DNA from: Heterobilharzia americana
Lineage: Eukaryota > Platyhelminthes > Trematoda > Strigeidida > Schistosomatidae
Assembly (NCBI GenBank): GCA_944470555.2
Contig: OX104134.1
Coordinates: 76,316,678 to 76,380,677 of the forward strand
Direction of reading: 5' to 3'
DNA: 64,000 nucleotides
The first letter of the stretch is position 1, and every line of letters begins with the position of its first letter. The notes under the pieces are model-generated. The model did not search any database. It was not told the DNA's origin and worked only from the letters and a program-made list of their open reading frames with translations. This document shows positions 61,382-64,000 of this stretch, in pieces. Both the position numbers and the translations under genes were made by a program.

Positions 61382-61440
61382 NNNNNNNNNNNNNNNNNNN
61401 NNNNNNNNNNNNNNNNNNNNNNNNNNNNNNNNNNNNNNNN
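61382..61440. other. Assembly gap (59 N) at the centre of the I/J inverted pair
   Basis: The run of N begins 80 bp after the 5' end of copy I and ends just inside the 5' end of copy J. By symmetry (positions sum to 122723) the missing 20 bp of J's 5' end would fall at 61421-61440, inside the gap. Confidence 1.
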
Positions 61441-63118
61441 TCACTAGTTACTAGCCGGTCCTAAACCCGGGGAAAGAGGAAAGGTTCGGCATAGGGCTAG
61501 CAACCCTACACCGGAAAACAAATCCAACCAATAAAGAAACTTGAAAGCACAAACAAATATAAAAAATAAAAACAAAGTTATTCCTCACTGGAATCGGAGA
61601 GGCGAAATGACGCCCGTTAGTGAAAGCCTGCAAACGGAAAGCCAATTGGCCGATGTGTCTTCTCTCGATGAAAGCAAAAGTAAACGTGGGGACATGGAAT
61701 ATCCTCACCATGTTTGAGCCTAGCAAGGCAGCTCGGATTGGAAAAGAGATGAGAAGGTATCACATCGAAGTGCTTGGAATTCGCGAAAGTAGATGGAATG
61801 GGAGTGGACTCTCCAAACTATCAACTGCAGAGTCAATAATCTACTCCGATACCCTCACCCAGATGACAACCACGAACACACTGAGTTTTGGAGTGGCTGT
61901 CATGATGTCCTCAACAGCATTGAAGGCTTTCATGCAGTGGGAACCAATCTCCTCCACGATCAGGATCATGACAGCAAGGTTCAACTCAAAGGAAGGAAGG
62001 TCACAATCATACAATGCTACACTACACACCTACAAATAATGCAGATGAAGGGAAGAAGAAGGAATTCAACAGACAACTGCAATCAAAACTGGACAAGACC
62101 TCAGTTGATGTCATCGAAATTCTAATGGGTGACATGAATGCCGGCCAAACTAGCAGCGGACAACACTGGAAGAGAACTAATCATGGATCGAGAAGCGCTA
62201 GGTGAGGTGATGAACAAGAATGGAGAATTGTTTGCAGAATTCTGTGCATTCAACTATTTGGTGATTGGAGTCAGGCACTGTGTTTAAGCACAAGGATATC
62301 AACAAACTGACATGGATTCGATTTCACCAGACACCAGATGGACACACTGAAAAATAGATCGACTTTATCTCAATGTGAGGAAAGTGGAGAGGCTGTCTAC
62401 TGGACACAACATGAGATGAAGGAGAGGAGCAGATGTAGGCTCAGGTCACTCACCGTCTAGTACAGGGAACCTTCCAAATCAAGTTGAAAGACTTCAAGGA
62501 AGTTGATGATGGTAGAACACAGTTCAAGTACAACATCCAGAAACTGAAGGAGGAAATTACAAAGGACATCTTCACGGCAGCCATCAAGACAAAATGGGAG
62601 ATATCAAGGAACATCCCTGAAGAAACATGTGTGGAAGAACACTGGAAGTCTTTGAAAGAGATGTGGAAAGGAGCCTGCATAACCGAATAAGGAAGGAAGG
62701 AAGAAGGGAGAAGATAAGGAGTGGATTTCGAAGGATCTGCACATGGAAGCTGATAGAGGAGGGGGAGGAGGATTGTGAAGCAGAAGAAAAACCAGTGCAG
62801 TGCAAGGATGCACAACGAGAAGAGGAACTGAGTACAATGTATAAAACACTACACTGGACAAAGAAGTGAAGAAGAGTGTGCGCAAAGTCAAAAGACACTT
62901 CCAGGCCATACTGGCAAGTGAAGCAGATCAGGCTGCAGGTGTGAGAGGCGGAGTGAGAGAGAGGCAGAGAGAGAGAGAGACCTGAGAATATTGTATCAAA
63001 GAAGCAAGTAACAATCTGGGAGTGGAGAGATCAACACACATGAAAGCAATAAAACATGATGGTGGGAATCTAATTACGAAAGAGGAGAAACAAAGGAAAC
63101 GATGGGCTGACCACTTCG
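61441..63118 (+). mobile_element. RTE-type retrotransposon copy J, 5' half
   Basis: Plus-strand mirror of copy I. It runs from TCACTAGTTACTAGCCGG through the endonuclease (61620-62039), GDMNAG at about 62130, the linker (62484-62690, 62627-62869) and a GA tract near 62975, to GGGCTGACCACTTCG, where similarity ends. Positions sum to 122723 with copy I up to the linker and to 122778 after the 55-bp difference. It has no RT core and no 3' tail. The near identity to copy I along more than 1.6 kb points to an inverted duplication, not two independent insertions. Confidence 0.85.
61620..62039 (+). pseudogene. Endonuclease domain of RTE copy J, broken
   Basis: The first 40 or so codons after the native-looking MKAKVNVGTWN start match copy F and keep the catalytic Glu in GIRESRW. 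The frame continues through ALKAFMQWEPISS and TARFNSK, then an extra base shifts it (EGRSQSYN in place of GRKVTII). The reported open frame starts at a GTG inside the leader, upstream of the likely start. Downstream, 62014-62205 holds the GDMNAG motif in another frame. Not functional as it stands. Confidence 0.8.
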
Positions 63119-64000
63119 CTTGCGTAACTGGAAACTGAGTCGTGAGAGTTGATTGTGGTCCAGGCAATCAGTAATGATTGTAAACGTGGATAGCAAATCT
63201 ATGAATCAGTTTCTGTCACTTTGAATTCGCTACTGTGCTCAAAATGTTTATATTTGTTGTAGTACACTCCAGTTATCAATTTCATTTTCATTTTTGAAGT
63301 ACATATCTGCATGGTAACCATCACTAGGAATAAAAAATAACAAGCAAATGGGCTTCAGCCACTGGAATAATTAACTTCATGACATCATGACAGTGTTTAC
63401 CTTGACTGCAAAGCAATGAGCAAATAAATGATATTTTTTCAACAGAAAAGTAATCTTACTTAGTAAAAAACTCTACAGTTCATATTGTTTTGATTTCAAA
63501 TTATTAAATGATAACATTTACAAAGACTTTTGAAAACAATTATAAAACCAATTACTGGTTTACTCAACCTAAAGATTTGAATTTAAACCTTGTATTTTAT
63601 TCGAATTAAAGATAAGTGAAGAGTAGAAGAGCAGATATAAGTGGTGGTCAACATGCTCACTGGACCATTCTGCATACAAGTACTTGGAAATAATGAAGTA
63701 AATGGAATATATTAAGTAGGCTCGCTCCAATGAACAAATTTCATTTTACTCCTAACGGTTGAAATTGTATAGGCTGTTAATAATACAGGCTTGTTAGGAA
63801 CCGAAAACTTAGAATATAGAAAATTTAGAAACTCCTAAGGAAATTCAGAAACAGTTAAAATGGATTACTATTATCAAATCAAACGGTATCCAATTGCAAG
63901 AATCTTGCATTTAATAACATTTAAGTTTCAAGAGCCATTCAATATTGTTGTCAAAATAAAAGTCCCCTTTACAATGCTACATGAATATTCCTTGACACAT
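63119..64000. other. AT-rich stretch without recognisable gene
   Basis: No ORF, repeat or element similarity noticed up to the window end. Confidence 0.6.

Noticed and set aside
1..64000. LTR retrotransposons, Helitrons, rRNA or CRISPR arrays
   Set aside because: No long terminal direct repeats with gag/pol motifs, no rolling-circle motifs, no rRNA-like conserved blocks and no regularly spaced repeats were seen.

Overview
The window looks like AT-rich flatworm genomic DNA, most probably from a blood fluke (Schistosoma). This is inferred from three things: many decayed copies of one RTE-clade non-LTR retrotransposon of the SR2 type, two remnants of the hammerhead ribozyme carried by schistosome Sm-alpha-type repeats, and a neuropeptide receptor gene split by a 17-kb intron. 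There are no bacterial features, CRISPR arrays, rRNA genes or clear tRNA genes. Two assembly gaps (N runs) lie at 32229-32704 and 61382-61440.

Layout. 1-1321 is the 3' part of an RTE copy (A). 5199-8791 is an old, nearly full-length minus-strand copy (B) full of internal simple repeats. 10586-20341 is a giant inverted repeat: two 3.9-kb arms that are almost identical, around a 1.9-kb spacer holding an RTE fragment (C) and a 566-bp block. That block recurs in direct orientation at 21843-22408, where it abuts another minus-strand RTE fragment (D, 22409-23216). A fossil hammerhead lies at about 23640 and a possible SINE at about 25390. 26838-27175 is an RTE 3' end (E). 28503-31767 is the best preserved RTE (F), with an almost perfect 15-bp target-site duplication, a (TAA)n tail and a 509-codon reverse-transcriptase ORF that is nevertheless damaged.

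The one convincing cellular gene is a class A GPCR of the myosuppressin/FMRFamide-receptor-like (DMSR) type. Exon 1 is 32730-33737 (TM1-TM6) and exon 2 is 50880-51068 (TM7 and tail). Both splice sites are canonical and phase 0, giving a 398-residue receptor. The 17,142-bp intron holds no recognisable gene.

From 52681 onward repeats return: an RTE scrap (G), a second hammerhead remnant, an RTE copy that has lost its whole RT core (H, 53665-56268), and two 5' RTE halves facing each other across the second N gap (I and J, 59450-63118), forming a second palindrome. The intervening stretches show only short unassigned ORFs. Apart from the GPCR and a speculative two-exon unit duplicated in the palindrome arms, the content is repeat biology. 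All motif and family calls were made by eye, without database searches.
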